Assembly (NCBI GenBank): GCA_038380435.1
Contig: JAWZYU010000025.1
Location: 45,640,691-45,704,690, forward strand
Direction: 5' to 3'
Length of the DNA: 64,000 nt
Source: Ryuthela nishihirai
Lineage: Eukaryota > Arthropoda > Arachnida > Araneae > Heptathelidae
Below the pieces are notes generated by a model. That model was not told the DNA's origin and ran no database searches. It worked only from the letters and a program-made list of their open reading frames with translations. The position numbers and the translations under genes were made by a program. Shown here piece by piece: positions 23,262 through 35,149 of this stretch; position 1 is the stretch's first letter; the number at the start of each line of letters is the position of its first letter.

Positions 23262-26200
23262 CTTTTACTGAAATCCTTAGGCACACTGTTCATAATCCTG
23301 TTTGCTAATCTGCAGCTATGCATATGGGCAACATGGCCAAACCAAAGCAATTTCTCTATGCACAATATGCTGCTCAAAGGAGGTTGATGACTCCTTCTAA
23401 CCTCATCATTACTTACAATGTCAAACTACCTAATGCCCAAGATACTGCATAAGCATCTAGAATCAAAGGCATCAAGTTTCTTGTTATCCTGCTTACAAAG
23501 GGTCCACGTTTCACTACTATAACTAACCTTACAAAGAACCAAACTATTATACAGTTTAATTTTAGTCTTTAGGTGTACACGCCTATTTTTCCACACTCTC
23601 CATAGATTATTAAAAGTCCCAGTGGCAATCTCTATTCTTTTATTTATCTCATACAGCACATCACCAGTATCTGTTACATAGCTTGCAAGATAATTAAACA
23701 GAGATACCTGTTCAAGTGTGCAGCCATTCAAAGCAACTGAAGCACTATCTGCCTGACTAATTTTCATCACTTTAGTTTTTTCTCTGTCTATCACCAAAAC
23801 CTACACTATTACCATTCTCAAGAACAGCCATAATGAAAGAATTCATCTCATCAACTTAATTAGCCAACAGGGCCAAATCTTCTGCATAATCTAAATCAGA
23901 AATTTTGAAATCTCTAAACAATTTAAGGCCAAAATATTTCCCTTGCAGTGAATTTCGCACAACGTAATCAATAATGAAACTAATGAGAAAAGCAGACAAA
24001 ATGCACCCTTGTCGAACACCAGAAGCAATGCTAAACAAATTGCTACAAGCCTTACCAACTCTCACACACAACTCAGTGTTATTATAGAGAGCTTTCATTA
24101 CACTAAATAGCTTATCAGGCATTCCATATGATCCAACAATCAACCACAGATTATGTCGATCAACAGTCAAAAGCCTTTCTGAAATCTATAAAACTAGCAA
24201 CCACAGTTTTCTGAAACTCTAAACATTTCTCAAAAATCTGCCTTAGTAAAAATATTTGATCAATACTGCCACTTCTGAATCCACACTGTTCAACATGCAG
24301 TTGTCCATCAACCAAATCCTTAATTCTATTAATTATAATTATGCAAAGAACTTTACCTGGAACAGAAAGTACACTAATTCCACTATAATTATCACAAAAA
24401 CTGTGATCACCCTTTTTAAAAATTGGGACAATAATAGCTCTAGTAAAATCCTTAGGAACAATACCTTTATCATAAAAAAAATTCAAAATTTCAGTCAGCC
24501 ATGTGACAACACAAATGATTCCAGCTCTAAGCATTTCAGTGGTGATTTCATCCACCCCTGGAGATTCGTGCAGTTTTAATTTAGAGATAGGCAAAATGAT
24601 TTCAGAATGTGGTATAGGGCCATCATTAAAGCAAGTAATGCATCTATTCTTATTTAAAGCAATGGGAGTAGAAATAATCACTTTATTTAGAACTCTGAAA
24701 TGCTCAGCCCACCTAGCCATCACAGAATCCTCACCTTCAACCACCTTGCTATTAACAATCTGGTACAAACCCTTGCTGTTTAACTGCTTCCTCAGCTTTG
24801 TCAGCCAAGCTATCAAGCCAAAGATTCTTATCAGCTGTTAACTGAACTTTTACACATTTATTAAGCTTGTTGTAATGCCTTCTGTTAAGTCTATCAGGGT
24901 GATGATTCATATTAATCTTGCACTTCCTTCTTTCAGAAATAAGTTCCATAGCCTTATCACTCAAATAATTTTGTTTCCCCTGTTCCCTTTTACCCAAAAG
25001 GGTACTGTTGGTTTCAAGAAAACCTGTTTAAACTGATTCCATTCTTTCTCAACTTCAGCAGTAACCAAACCACAATTTTCATAATGACTAAGTAGCCTAT
25101 CATGGTATGTTTTGGCTATGTCTGGATCTTTCAGGCATTCAGTGTTATAGCTAATTTTTTTCAACCTTAGCACATTTCTTAAGCTTTAGCTGCCAAACAC
25201 TTTTGACCAGGTAATGGTCAGACCCAATTTCGGCTCCCCTCTATGATCTAGCATTCCTAACTGAACTAGCTCATTTGCTGTTAATTAAAATATAATCCAT
25301 TAGGTGAAACCCATGTATAAAACCAAATATTGGGATAAATGTCCCAATGTTTGCTGTGTGTTAGTTATTCGCAAACCATTACATTTACTTACTTATAGGA
25401 AACGTTTCCCATTGCCATTGGAACAACAACCAATGCCAAAGGGGCCTAAAACTCCTGCCCAAAGAGAGAATCAATACCAACTTTAGCATTGAAGTCACCT
25501 AGCACAAGAGAAATATCTCCTTTCTTCAGAGAATTCAAAATATGCTGAAGCTGGCTGTAAAACGTATCCTTCTCGTTCTCATCAGAGTACTCTGTGGGGG
25601 CATAATAACAGATGACATTCAAGTTGACTTGATTTATATTTTGCTGCAAGAAATCTTTCATTAATGCAGTCATATCCTAGAAGAACATCACTGGTGTGTC
25701 TGCTGAGAAGCCAACCTACACCTTGGAGATGCTTTCCACTGTCCCTGCCTGAAAAGAGAAATTTAAAGTTATTTTTAAGTATCTCACCTTTACCTGACCA
25801 TCTGGTCTCTTGCAAGCCTAAAATAACTAGGTTATAATGCTGGAATTCCTGCGTGAGGACATCAAGAGAATAAACTCTATGTAATGTCCTCACATTCCTG
25901 CAGAGAGAAAATGATTAGTAGGATTTTTAAAGAAACTAGGTTTATTGAGAGAAGTAGGGCCAAAAATATCAAACAGCCCCTTGATCGCAGGTATGGGGCA
26001 AAGACCTGTCCTTCCTCTGCTAAAGGCAGAAGTCACCGAAGCTGGTAGGAACTTCAGGAACCACCTTTCCTAGAGCCATATGGTCTGCCTGAGACATATT
26101 ATTTCAGTTTAGGATTGATGATGTCCAACTAGCTAAGTGAGGGTTCAGGTACCTGCAATGGCCTCTGATCAGGATTATCCACCAGCTGATATAAGGTATC

Positions 26201-26515
26201 CCATGCCTCTGTTCACCTAGGGTTGGCAACCCACAATCAAACAGAAAACACAGTGGCAGATTCTCCCTCAACAGAGGCCCACCAGTGTAACAAATCCAGG
26301 ATCCATAATCAAGATAAAAACAGTCTAGTGGGCATAAATGGTCAGCACCAGGACCCTGTGAAGTTAACCACTCCTCAGCAGGGTTAAAATAAAAAAGTGG
26401 CCATAGATGACCAGATCAGTAGCCCACACTGAACTGGCAGCCCTCCCCTTCTGTTCCCTTCCAAAAGAGAATCTCTCTTTTGAAAGGCACTAATGGACTG
26501 CAGCACAAGAAGGCG
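23262..26515 (-). pseudogene. RTE-clade LINE, copy 3 (5' leader present)
   Basis: The minus strand carries the 5' leader (26515 to about 25900), then 'GLQETRWSGKGEILKNN' near 25810, 'LVLGDFNAKVGIDS' near 25510, the linker, and a reverse transcriptase with 'FTRAIIVPIFKKGDHSF' near 24440, 'GVRQGCILSAF' near 24010 and 'DLDYAEDLALLAN' near 23890. The catalytic box is YAED instead of YADD. The C-terminal part reaches about 23262, where the 3' end is missing. Stops and frameshifts occur throughout. It is the longest RTE copy in the window. Confidence 0.88.
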
Positions 26516-27663
26516 GGGTTGGACATTAGGTGCTAGACCTGGCCAGTTCTGTGCATCATCACTGGGGATTGGTACAGAGCTCTCCTTCCAGTTTAAGCCT
26601 AGCTATCACTTACAGACCGTGAAACTAATATTTCCATACGAAAAGGTGATTTACATATTGAAACAGAATGAAATTTATAGATTATTTTCGTGAATTTTGT
26701 TACAAAAAGAAATATTAAACTTATGACATTAATTATATGTGCCTTCTGCTTTGCATTTTTATTTTGCTAAAATAACACATTGCTTTTTTTCTTCTCAAAC
26801 AAAACCAGTGAAATAAGGATGTTTATAATTTTGCATGTGATAAATGAAGCCTAAAAATTTGCTTTTAATATTTGATAACAAATTTTATGAGTTGAAATGC
26901 TAAGGCTGTAACAATTATAGTAGCAGATGTTATAAATATACATTATGCATGATTGATTATCAAGAGCACATCAGTCTTGGTTGGGTTTTCAATTGTCTGT
27001 TACTTAGAATATCGCCAGCAAAGATGATTTTTCTGAAGAAAAAAAGAGGTTTAAAATGCAACAGAAAAATTTTGCAATTCTACAATAGTTTTCTAATGTA
27101 AAATTAAGAAAAGACACAATATTACAAATTACGTTTCGAATATATATTGTACATGTTGTTTATAATATAACCTCAGATGAGTTGAACATACCAGTATAAT
27201 TAGCATAAGGGCTAAATAGGTTATGAATACATTTTTGTTTTGTACATAGTTTAGATGCTCCACTGTCTCTCTTTAAACAGTAGCTAGTACTATCTGTTCT
27301 CAGTATTTTACTGTTTTAAAAACAAAGCTTCAGAAAATGGTACAGTAGGATTAATTAATGATACTGTGCCAACTTTATTGACATTTGTAACAAATGATAC
27401 ACTGTCAAATTGGAAACCTCCTGTATTGAGAGACATTTGTAGAAGATATGATAGAAATTGCAGTGAGAATAGATATTGCCTATAAAAATTATCACTCATG
27501 CTGTGTAAGAGGGAAGGAGTCCTAGAAACTGCAAGAGAATATTGATGTCAAAACAAAATAATATCCAAAGCTTAAAGAAAATGCTATGGTGATATTATTG
27601 CCAGCTAAGAGCCAAACAATCAGACTCTTCTTTTTACAAGAAATATTAGATTTGTTTAAGGCT
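26516..27663. other. AT-rich intron sequence, nothing recognised
   Basis: No exon, RNA gene or matched repeat was seen. Confidence 0.5.
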
Positions 27664-27676
27664 CAAAAGCTCATCA

Positions 27677-28069
27677 TGGGTTGCTTTACCTCTGAGTGGC
27701 ACTTTTCTGCACACTATGGGCTAAATGGCCAGGTCACAAGGACCCCAAGGGCTCAGAGAAGGGAGGGGACCCACTGAAACAGCTGCTGAGAGACAGATGG
27801 TAGCCTCCCATCAAGGCCATCCAGTGTGTTCTTTAACGTGCACAGGGTATGACTCTCCTGAACACAGGACCATGGCTTAATGTCCCATCTGATGGACGAC
27901 AGCCTTTTCAAGCCCATCGGTGTTCCCTACTGACTGTGGGCAAGGTAGGGAATTTTGTGGAGATAAGTCTCAACTCTGACCCAGCAGGGAACTCTGACCC
28001 AGCAGGGATCGAACCTGGGAACTGCAGATTAAAAGCCTGGCGTGCTACAGACTGAGCCACTCCCTCCCC
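27677..28069 (-). mobile_element. SINE-B copy with 13-bp target duplication
   Basis: The element is bounded by CAAAAGCTCATCA at 27664-27676 and 28070-28082. This is a clean target-site duplication and fixes both ends. It carries a 17-bp internal duplication of CTCTGACCCAGCAGGGA near the B box. Confidence 0.93.
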
Positions 28070-28082
28070 CAAAAGCTCATCA

Positions 28083-28703
28083 AGATCATATTCAAACACC
28101 AAAGTCTGTGTTTCCAAATATAACTTTAAACCTGTTCAGAAATTCACAGCAAAATGCTAAAAGAAGAAATGACAAATTTTATTGCCAAGAGGTAAATAGG
28201 TTTGCCATGATATATTTTCACTCTCAAAAGGCTTATGAATTTGTAAGAGAAAAACTTCTTTGGCAATAACTCCACAATTTTAACTTGGTGCAGATCTGTA
28301 GATGGCTTTCCTAGATTTACTGAAGAATTTGTTGCTTGGAAATTTTTACTGATAGTAAGCAGAAGCATATGATATTCACCTTATTATTTGATGAGAAGTC
28401 AATTAGAAGACAAATACTCTGTCAATGGTAAATGGCCTGCATTCATTTGCATAACCCACAATAATCATGAAATTAGTCTGCTCTATGCCTCATTGTTTAT
28501 TACATCATATAACAATTGGGTATAGGGGAAAAAATTCCCCTGTACCCAGTGTTGGAAGGGGGGGGGGAAATATTCTCCCTAAAATCAGTGTTATAGGGAG
28601 GGAATTTTCCCCCCATACCCAGTATTAGCAGAATACAATAGTGAAGATAGTGGCTTCAAGTAAACTTGATGATTGCTGTGAATGCAAAAGATGTACTAAC
28701 ATA
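28083..28703. other. No gene recognised; contains GGGTATAGGGG hairpins
   Basis: AT-rich except for 28517-28630, where GGGTATAGGGG and its complement CCCCATACCC recur around a run of G. Confidence 0.5.
28517..28548. repeat. Hairpin with 14-bp arms
   Basis: TGGGTATAGGGGAA and TTCCCCTGTACCCA pair with one mismatch around a 4-nt A loop. A third related arm follows near 28595-28621. Confidence 0.75.
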
Positions 28704-28849
28704 CACTGAAGTGCCATTGAATTAGGGATAGGAGACATTATCCAAATTCAGTATCGCAAGCCCCACATTTGCATACATGCATGGCTGAAACTCTGGTCAT
28801 ATACAGCTGTCAGCTTTGGCTTCCCTAAGCAATCTTCGTGAGAAGTGTA

Positions 28850-29960
28850 ATGGGAAAGGTGCGGGATTTAGATGCATTTGACAGAGGGCAGATCATAGGT
28901 TCCCAACAGATGGGGCACTCGATCTTCGAAATTGTCAACGAACTTGGATTTTCTCATACGACAGTTTCAAGAGAATTCTGGAAATATGAAAATTCCGGTA
29001 AAAAACAAACACCTGGACAAACTGCAAAGGACAACCAGTCTTGAATGATTGTGGGCTTCACTGTCTGACCCACATCGTGCAGACCAATAGGGGACAGACA
29101 TTACCTGAAATCACCTCCCATCTGAATGCGGGTTCCAGCTGGAAAGTCAGTGCTTGGACTATGCAACGCTCACTTCATCTCAGCTTTGGAAGCCGCCGAC
29201 CTACAAGAGTCCCACTTCTAACAGCATGACACCAGACTCAATGCCTTGCCTTTGCTTGGGCTAAAGAACATCAAAAATTGCCAATGGATAGCCTGGAGTG
29301 ATGAATCCCAATTTAAACTTCATCACGCTGAAGGGAAACTGAGGGTATGGCACCAACCCCATGAAGCCATGGATCCTGCATGTCAGGTTGGAACAGTACA
29401 AGCTGATGGTGGCTCAGTGATGGCCTGGGTTGGATATCTGTGGTACCTTTGGTTGGATATCTGTGGTCTTCAGTTGGATATCTGTGGTTGGATATCTGTG
29501 GTCTTCAGTTGGATATCTTCAGTTGGATATCTGTGGTACCTTTGGTAGATGTACCGAAGCCTCTCAATGCATCCCAGTACATAGAACTCATGGCTGACCA
29601 TTTACACCCATTTATGGCCATCATGCATCCCAATGGAGATGGTGTCTACCAGCAAGACAACTGTTCATCTCACAGGTCCAGGTTCATTACTGCATGGTTT
29701 CAGGAGCATTCTGCTGACTTTGAAATAATGAATTGGTCACCTTGAAGCCCAGGTTTAAATCCCATTGAAAATCTCTGGGATACCGTTGAGCAGAGAGTTT
29801 GGGCCCATGTCCCATCAGCAATGACCTCGAGAGAATTCTGGACAGCTCTGGAGGATGCATGGATCGTCATACCTGTGGAACATTTACACAAGCTTGTGGA
29901 GTTCTTGCCTCATTGTGTTTGCAGCTGTTATCAGGGCCAAGGGGGTCCAACACATTATCC
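28850..29960 (+). pseudogene. Tc1-like transposase pseudogene (element D)
   Basis: It starts at ATG 28850 with 'MGKVRDLDAFDRGQIIGSQQ' (helix-turn-helix). A frameshift and stop follow near 29041. It continues with 'SFGSRRPTRVPLL' near 29186, the first catalytic aspartate in 'WSDESQFKLHH' near 29297, the second in 'YQQDNCSSHRS' near 29648 and the glutamate in 'LNPIENLWDTVEQRV' near 29757. I count 36 residues between the last two. A repeat of a 15-bp unit has expanded between the first two catalytic residues. A stop replaces one residue near 29743. Confidence 0.87.
29428..29545 (+). repeat. Minisatellite of TTGGATATCTGTGGT units inside a transposase gene
   Basis: At least five copies of the unit, joined by ACCTTTGG or CTTCAG, lie where the sister element at 51450-52653 has a single copy (near 52193). 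Confidence 0.9.
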
Positions 29961-29984
29961 CTAATTCAATGGCACCGCAGTGTA

Positions 29985-30915
29985 AAATGACTTATGAAAA
30001 TCAACTCTATTACCTTATATTTTAAGAGTTTATCAATATAACACATACAAAAAAAATACATTAAAAACTGGAATTTATAAAATACCTGAAGAAGCCTAGG
30101 AAAGTAATAGAGATCAGAAAGAAATGCAAAAAAATAAATAAAGATTCTCTACTTAGACCTAATCAACAACAATCAATACAAAATATGCACACAGTTTTCC
30201 ATACACAACTGGATTCACTAAAACGTTAAGTAACATATTAAAAAATATTAAATAAAATTTCTGCATACAGTATCAAATAATATAATAATATAAAAAATTT
30301 TGTAATTAATGATAGGGGGTTATATAATATAAATACTCCGGATCCTAAAAATAAGTTAGATGGAAAAAATAATTACTTACGAAAAAAGAAAAAAAAAAAT
30401 TACCCCCCCCCCCTATCATCTTGATATGGCAGTATGTATTCTGAGAAATTATATCTTGAAATTACATGACCTTGTTCTGGTATACAACTAACTTCTTCTG
30501 TTTCTTAAAACTCTCTCCAAGGTCATGAAGGGACATTTGTGATATGCTTAAAGCATTGGATACCATAGTCTAGAATTGATTACTTCCATCCAACCTGCCA
30601 CTCTTCACCATATGCAGTGATCTTTGAGACAATGAAATCAAATAGAAACCAGGCTGAATGGAACAGAAATGAGTGGTTATAGCAGTAATGCACCCCTTGA
30701 CAGCAATCCTAATCTGCATGGTCACGGACACATTGTTTATATCTGCATGTATTTTCTTCTGCAATGCGAAATTTACACTATACCACATTTCATGTCATCT
30801 CTATATACCTTGCAATAAGACATTATCAGTGTACTTTTAAAAACTTTAAGCTCCAATTATGTTAATTTTAATTCATTTCAATTAACTAAGAAACTTACTC
30901 TAGTTGTTTAGTTAC
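29985..30915. other. AT-rich intron sequence, nothing recognised
   Basis: No matched repeat was seen. It ends at the splice donor of the next exon. Confidence 0.5.
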
Positions 30916-31069
30916 CTTTTTTTGAAATGCTATTAATCGTGATGGAAGAGCCAAGATTAAAATCTTGAAAAGCACAGTAATTATTCGAAGAACAAAGTCT
31001 GTAACTGATGTAATCCATAGGATTTCCCATATATTCACAGGTGAAGAATAAGGTGCAACAAATATTAGT
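30916..31069 (-). CDS. RNFT1: RNFT1/2-like gene, internal exon (membrane domain)
   Basis: This 154-bp exon has an AG acceptor at 31071-31070 and a GTAAC donor at 30915-30911. It is open in one frame and reads 'LIFVAPYSSPVNIWEILWIT', 'SVTDFVLRIITVLFKILILA' and 'LPSRLIAFQKK', with two hydrophobic segments. The first base completes an Ala codon left by the upstream exon (GC + A). The last codon is complete and joins 'QKK' to 'GKHYL' in the next exon. RNFT proteins have the same order: a WE/WD-x-LW-x-VG-x-TDF-x-LK helix, then a proline-containing helix, then KGK. Transcription of this exon would have to cross the Ty3/gypsy and LINE-rich intron upstream. Confidence 0.85.
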
Positions 31070-31355
31070 CTAGGTAAAAGACATGGAAACCAAATTTAAT
31101 TAAAAATCAGATAGAAGCATAGCTATTAAGTAAATCTTAAACAATCAATTAAAAGAATCTTATATTAAAAATAGAACACTATTGTACTTACTTGCAATCA
31201 CTATGGTGGTATACCTTAGACCAAGTTTAAAACAAGGGTAAAAATATATGAAGTGAACTAAAATAATGCTGAAATATTTTATGTTTATCTATAAAATGAT
31301 ACCTCACATATCTTCCTTGAGAAGTAATTATTATAAACACCACTGCTTTTTATAT
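31070..31355. other. Intron sequence next to the gypsy LTR
   Basis: AT-rich with nothing recognised. The last five bases before the LTR are TATAT. The matching target duplication on the far side is lost with the truncated LTR. Confidence 0.5.
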
Positions 31356-32033
31356 TGTTATGAATTCAAACAGATGAAAATTTAGCATGAGTTCAAAAAT
31401 TGTATATATGTATACCAAACTAAAGTATGAATGAAGTAATTAATTACAAAGGCACAAAAAGTATACAAATAAAACAATCTTATCTAAACACAAGTGTTTC
31501 TATTCCTCTTAGTATAAAGTCAAACCATAAAAAGAACGATTTACTATGTTTAACTGATTTTCAATGTTTAAACCACAATGCTGTCAATATTAAGTTCCTA
31601 CAACAAAATAGAACCCATTACTTTGTAACTTCCAACAAACAAACCAATTTATATTGAATTTCATTGTGTTAGAGGACTACCTTAATAATGCTTTATACCT
31701 TATAGATGCAAAACATCTAATGTTGATCTCTCCTGATAAAGGACCCAAAAATAACTTTACTGTTGATTCCCTTTCACCAATGGAACCAGGTTCATCTTGA
31801 CTCAAATAATAAGAGTCTTCTCGTGTAGTATCACACAACACTAATTTAATACAATATATCCTTAATTCTTCACTACTCTACTATACTTTTTTTTGTTTTT
31901 CCTCCACGAATCTTATTATTCAAAGCATCTCCACTCTAAACAGTTGATAATGTAATTTTCACGCAGAAGCATATGCGAGCATTCGTGACATGTTCATCAT
32001 AAATTCATTGCAGCACATTTATCTGTCATAACA
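31356..32033 (-). repeat. 3' LTR of the gypsy element
   Basis: It begins TGTTATGA and ends TCATAACA, an 8-bp inverted end with the usual TG..CA. The first 169 bp match 37898-38066 with few differences. The length is 678 bp. Confidence 0.92.
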
Positions 32034-32047
32034 CTGCCCCCTCCTTA
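32034..32047 (-). promoter_or_regulatory. Polypurine tract of the gypsy element
   Basis: The minus strand reads TAAGGAGGGGGCAG directly upstream of the 3' LTR. It is the plus-strand DNA priming site in this class. Confidence 0.85.
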
Positions 32048-32055
32048 GGTCTTGT

Positions 32056-33288
32056 TCATCCCAAACAATTCTGGATTCCAAAGTTTAGATAAAATGGGGC
32101 CAAACGATCCACATGAACCACCTTGCACTTTGTAGTTGGATGTCGACGAATGTGATACACCATGTCGATAATCCTGTTAACTACAGTATACGGACTTTTC
32201 CAAGGTTTCTGAAGTTTGGAAGAGAGTCTCTTCTCAAGATCTTGATTGAAAACAGTTCCATTTGTTTTACTGTTGTATCTCATTTTCGTTCTCTCGCTTG
32301 CTAAGTTGATGTTATGTCTGAGAGAGTGATGGATTTCTTCTAGTCGTTGTTATAATTCTTGTAAGTATTATGGAGTGGATTACAGGCATTGCTTTGGGCT
32401 GACCATACAAAAGATCGCAGGGAAGATGTAACTCTCTTCCATAGAGCATAATGGAAGGCGTCTGTCCAGTTGTCTCGTGCACTGCTATTCTGTATGCCAA
32501 CCAAAGGAGTGGTATACGGTGATCCCAGTCACATTGATGGTCGTCAACAAACAATGCTAGATGTTGTGCAATTGTCCTATTAAATCTCTCAACCATACCA
32601 TCCAACTGAGGGTATAGGGGAGTTGTTCTGGTTTTCTGAATGCCTAATAGTTGGCAGATGACTTTAAACACATTGGATTCAAAATTGTGCCCTTGGTCAG
32701 AGTGAGTTGCAAAGGTACTCCATACCTACCAATCAAGTTATTTACTATCATCTCTGCAACTGTTGTTGCTTCTTAGTCTTGAATGGGATAGACTTAAGGC
32801 CACTTCAGGAAATAATCCATTACCACTAATAAATAGCGATTTCCATCATCAGTCCAAAGAAACGGACCCATCACATCAATGGCTATTCTCTCGAAAGGGG
32901 CACCAATGTTATACGTCTGCAGCTTACTCCGACTCTTAGTCTTAGGGCCTTCTTTTGCTGCACAGGCCTCACATTGCCTACACCACCTTTCAACGTCTGC
33001 CCTACTTTTCAGCCAATAAAATCGTTCTCTGGCTTTAGCTAATGTCTTATTAACATTGAAGTGTCCTCCAGTGGCACTATCATGCACATCTTTCATCACT
33101 AATTCCACTTGGGAGCGAAGAAGGATTATTTGCCAATGGATCAGTTGTTCAGAGGGATTCTCCCATCTTCTGTATAATACACAGTCTTTCACTCCTAAGG
33201 GGTCGCACTGTGCCCAGTAACTTTTGGTAGTTGGGCTATATCTCGAGATTTGCTCCCAATTAGGTCTTATATCAGATTTTTTAATCAA
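32056..33288 (-). pseudogene. Gypsy integrase, broken
   Basis: Three minus-strand pieces are visible. 33288-32794 has the zinc-binding part ('VHDSATGGHFN', then 'WCRQCEACAA') and the start of the catalytic core with the first aspartate ('ERIAIDVMGPFLW'). 32671-32312 has the core end ('TTPLYPQLDGMVERFNRTIA') with the catalytic glutamate. 32283-32056 is the C-terminal part ('KLQKPWKSPYTVVNRI'). Frameshifts lie between them, and the region of the second aspartate (32672-32793) is disordered. It would join the cDNA to host DNA. It is inactive. Confidence 0.88.
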
Positions 33289-33329
33289 ATCTATTATTGG
33301 TCTTATATCTTCATTATTAGTAGGGCCTT

Positions 33330-33810
33330 TCTAATTTCTTCACTGTTTGCTTGTGTTGCTGTTATTTGTCTTATGGGCATTACTTCTTTAGTACCATATT
33401 TCAACTCTGCATTACAGCAATGCTTATAGTTGTCAATACATGGACATCTGGAAAGGGAATCTGCATTCCTATGCATTTTGTCACTTCGATGCTCGATAGA
33501 GAAATTGTACTCTTGTAAACGCTGTATCCATCTAGCAATTTGTCCTTCAGGATTTTTAAAGTTTAGTAACCATCTGAGTACAGCATGATCAGTTCATGTA
33601 AGAAATTTCTGGCCATAGAGATAATGATGAAAATGTTCTATTGCTTTTACTATTGATAACAATTCTTTTTGCGTGACACAATAATTTCGTTCTGGTTTGA
33701 ACAGAATTTTGCTAAAGCATGCAATAACTTTTTCTTGTCTGTCTTGTTGTTGTAAAAATACAGCACCAATTCCTGTGTTACTTGCATCAGTATCTACGTA
33801 TTATGAACTG
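33330..33810 (-). pseudogene. Gypsy RNase H region, broken
   Basis: The minus strand reads 'DASNTGIGAVFLQQQ' near 33790, 'ERNYCVTQKELLSIV' near 33695 and 'TDHAVLRWLLNFKNPEGQ' near 33585, the normal series of RNase H motifs after a gypsy reverse transcriptase. A stop interrupts it near 33596. Confidence 0.85.
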
Positions 33811-33859
33811 TTTTCCAGTTTGTGGATATGCTAACACTGGTGCTGTGGAAAGAGCTGTT

Positions 33860-34147
33860 GGAACAACTGTTGGACAACTGTTGGAAGGCTACTTAACATT
33901 CGGTGGTTCACATGAACTGCTGGCCCTCCTCCGTCAGATGATGTAATGGCCTTGCGATGTTGGAGAAACCCTAGACAAATCTTCTATAGTAGGTGCAAAG
34001 TCCAATAAAACTGCAAAGTTGATGAACATCTTGTGGTGGAGGCAGTCTCTTACAGCTTCTATCTTACTAGGATCAGTCTTAATCCTTGACATTACCAAGT
34101 TTATGAACTTCTTGCTGGAACAGTTTACACTTAGTCAGTCCCAATTT
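33860..34147 (-). pseudogene. Gypsy reverse transcriptase C-terminal (thumb/connection) part
   Basis: The minus strand gives 'LTKCKLFQQEV' near 34130 and 'LCSFIGLCTYYRRFV' near 34010, which follow the palm domain in this family. This part lies beyond the mosaic insert and is in the original orientation. Stops are present. Confidence 0.75.
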
Positions 34148-34217
34148 ATAGTAATAAATCAGCACTTTGATACCGATTCAAATTTTAGAGGAAAAATTAT
34201 TTTGAGCCGGGTGGGAT

Positions 34218-34504
34218 ACCCAGGATTGATGATGCACTGGGCACTCTATCTGGGTCAGAATGGTTCTCGACATTAGATTTGAAAAGCGGCTATTGGCATG
34301 TTGGTATACATCCTGAAGATCGTGAGAAAACAGCTTTCATTACAGAAAATGGACTTTGGCAGTTTAAAGTGATGCCATTTGGACTTTGCAATGCACCGCA
34401 ATGTTTGAACGACTAATGTAGTTGGTGCTCAAAAGTTTGTCTAGGGAGGTCTCCCTGGTTTACTTTGATATTATTATTCTTGGAAAGACTTTTGAGAAAC
34501 ATTT
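34218..34504 (+). repeat. Inverted duplicate of the neighbouring gypsy reverse transcriptase segment
   Basis: It reads '[15 protein letters not shown]' and '[11 protein letters not shown]' on the plus strand and matches the reverse complement of about 35189-35475 at roughly 95 percent by eye. It is part of the mosaic insert. Confidence 0.88.
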
Positions 34505-34976
34505 GAGAAACCAAGATCTCATCTAATTAACACTACGAACATTCCTATTATGTCACATATAGGCGCTATTCAGGCAATTTTAGCCATAAGTGGCTTTCTA
34601 TTTGCCATATAGATGGAAAGCATGTCTCACAAGTATGCTAATGATAAATAATGAAATAAACTCGACTATTCAATATCTACTAATATCTTGGGTTCGTATC
34701 CCACCTGGCTCAAGACAACTTTTCCTCTAAAATTTGACGTCAAGTCAATTTTAGCCACAAGCGGCTTTCTATTTGCCATATAGACGTCAAAGTGCTGATT
34801 TATTAGTAGATATTGAATATTTGAGTTTATTTCATTATTTATCATTAGCATACTTGTAAGACATGCTTTCCATCTATATGGCAAATAGAAAGCCGCTTGT
34901 GGCTAAAATTGCCTGAATAGCACCTATATGTGACATAATAGGAATGTTCATAGCGTTAATTAGAGATCTTGATCGG

Positions 34977-35050
34977 CGGCCAATAGCTCAGTGGTCCAGA
35001 GCACCTGACATGTTATCAGGAGGTCGTGGGTTCATATCCCACCTGGCTCA
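34977..35050 (+). repeat. tRNA-like head of SINE-C (Thr-TGT-like)
   Basis: It folds as a cloverleaf. The D stem is GCTC/GAGC, the anticodon stem CCTGA/TCAGG with loop CATGTTA, and the T stem GTGGG/CCCAC with TTCATAT. The acceptor stem pairs at only five of seven positions, the base before the anticodon is A instead of T, and no separate gene context exists. I take it as a SINE head and not a working tRNA gene. Confidence 0.7.
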
Positions 35051-35149
35051 AGACAATTTTGTCTCTAAAATTTGAATCGACGTCAAAGTGCTGATTTATT
35101 AGTAGATATTGAATAGTCAAGTTTATTTAATTACTTACGGTCCCAATTT

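Larger units (their letters stand above)
28704..29982 (+). mobile_element. Tc1-like transposon D (DD36E)
   Basis: The ends CACTGAAGTGCCATTGAATT and their inverse flank 1279 bp, with TA on each side. It is the same family as 51450-52653 and is 75 bp longer because of an internal repeat expansion. Confidence 0.92.
34148..35139. mobile_element. Mosaic inverted insert in gypsy pol, with 10-bp target duplication
   Basis: GTCCCAATTT occurs at 34138-34147 and 35140-35149, on both sides of 992 bp that do not belong to the element. The insert holds SINE-C pieces in both orientations (34148-34217 minus, 34505-34685 minus, 34686-34975 plus, 34975-35139 plus). It also holds, at 34218-34504, a plus-strand copy of the adjacent reverse transcriptase segment. 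The SINE-C pieces form a palindrome of about 170-bp arms (34505-34675 with 34805-34975). The order of events is unclear; template switching during reverse transcription is one explanation. Confidence 0.8.

Noticed and set aside
34977..35050. Functional tRNA-Thr gene
   Set aside because: The acceptor stem pairs poorly, the base before the anticodon is A, and the tRNA-like part continues into a repeated SINE body.
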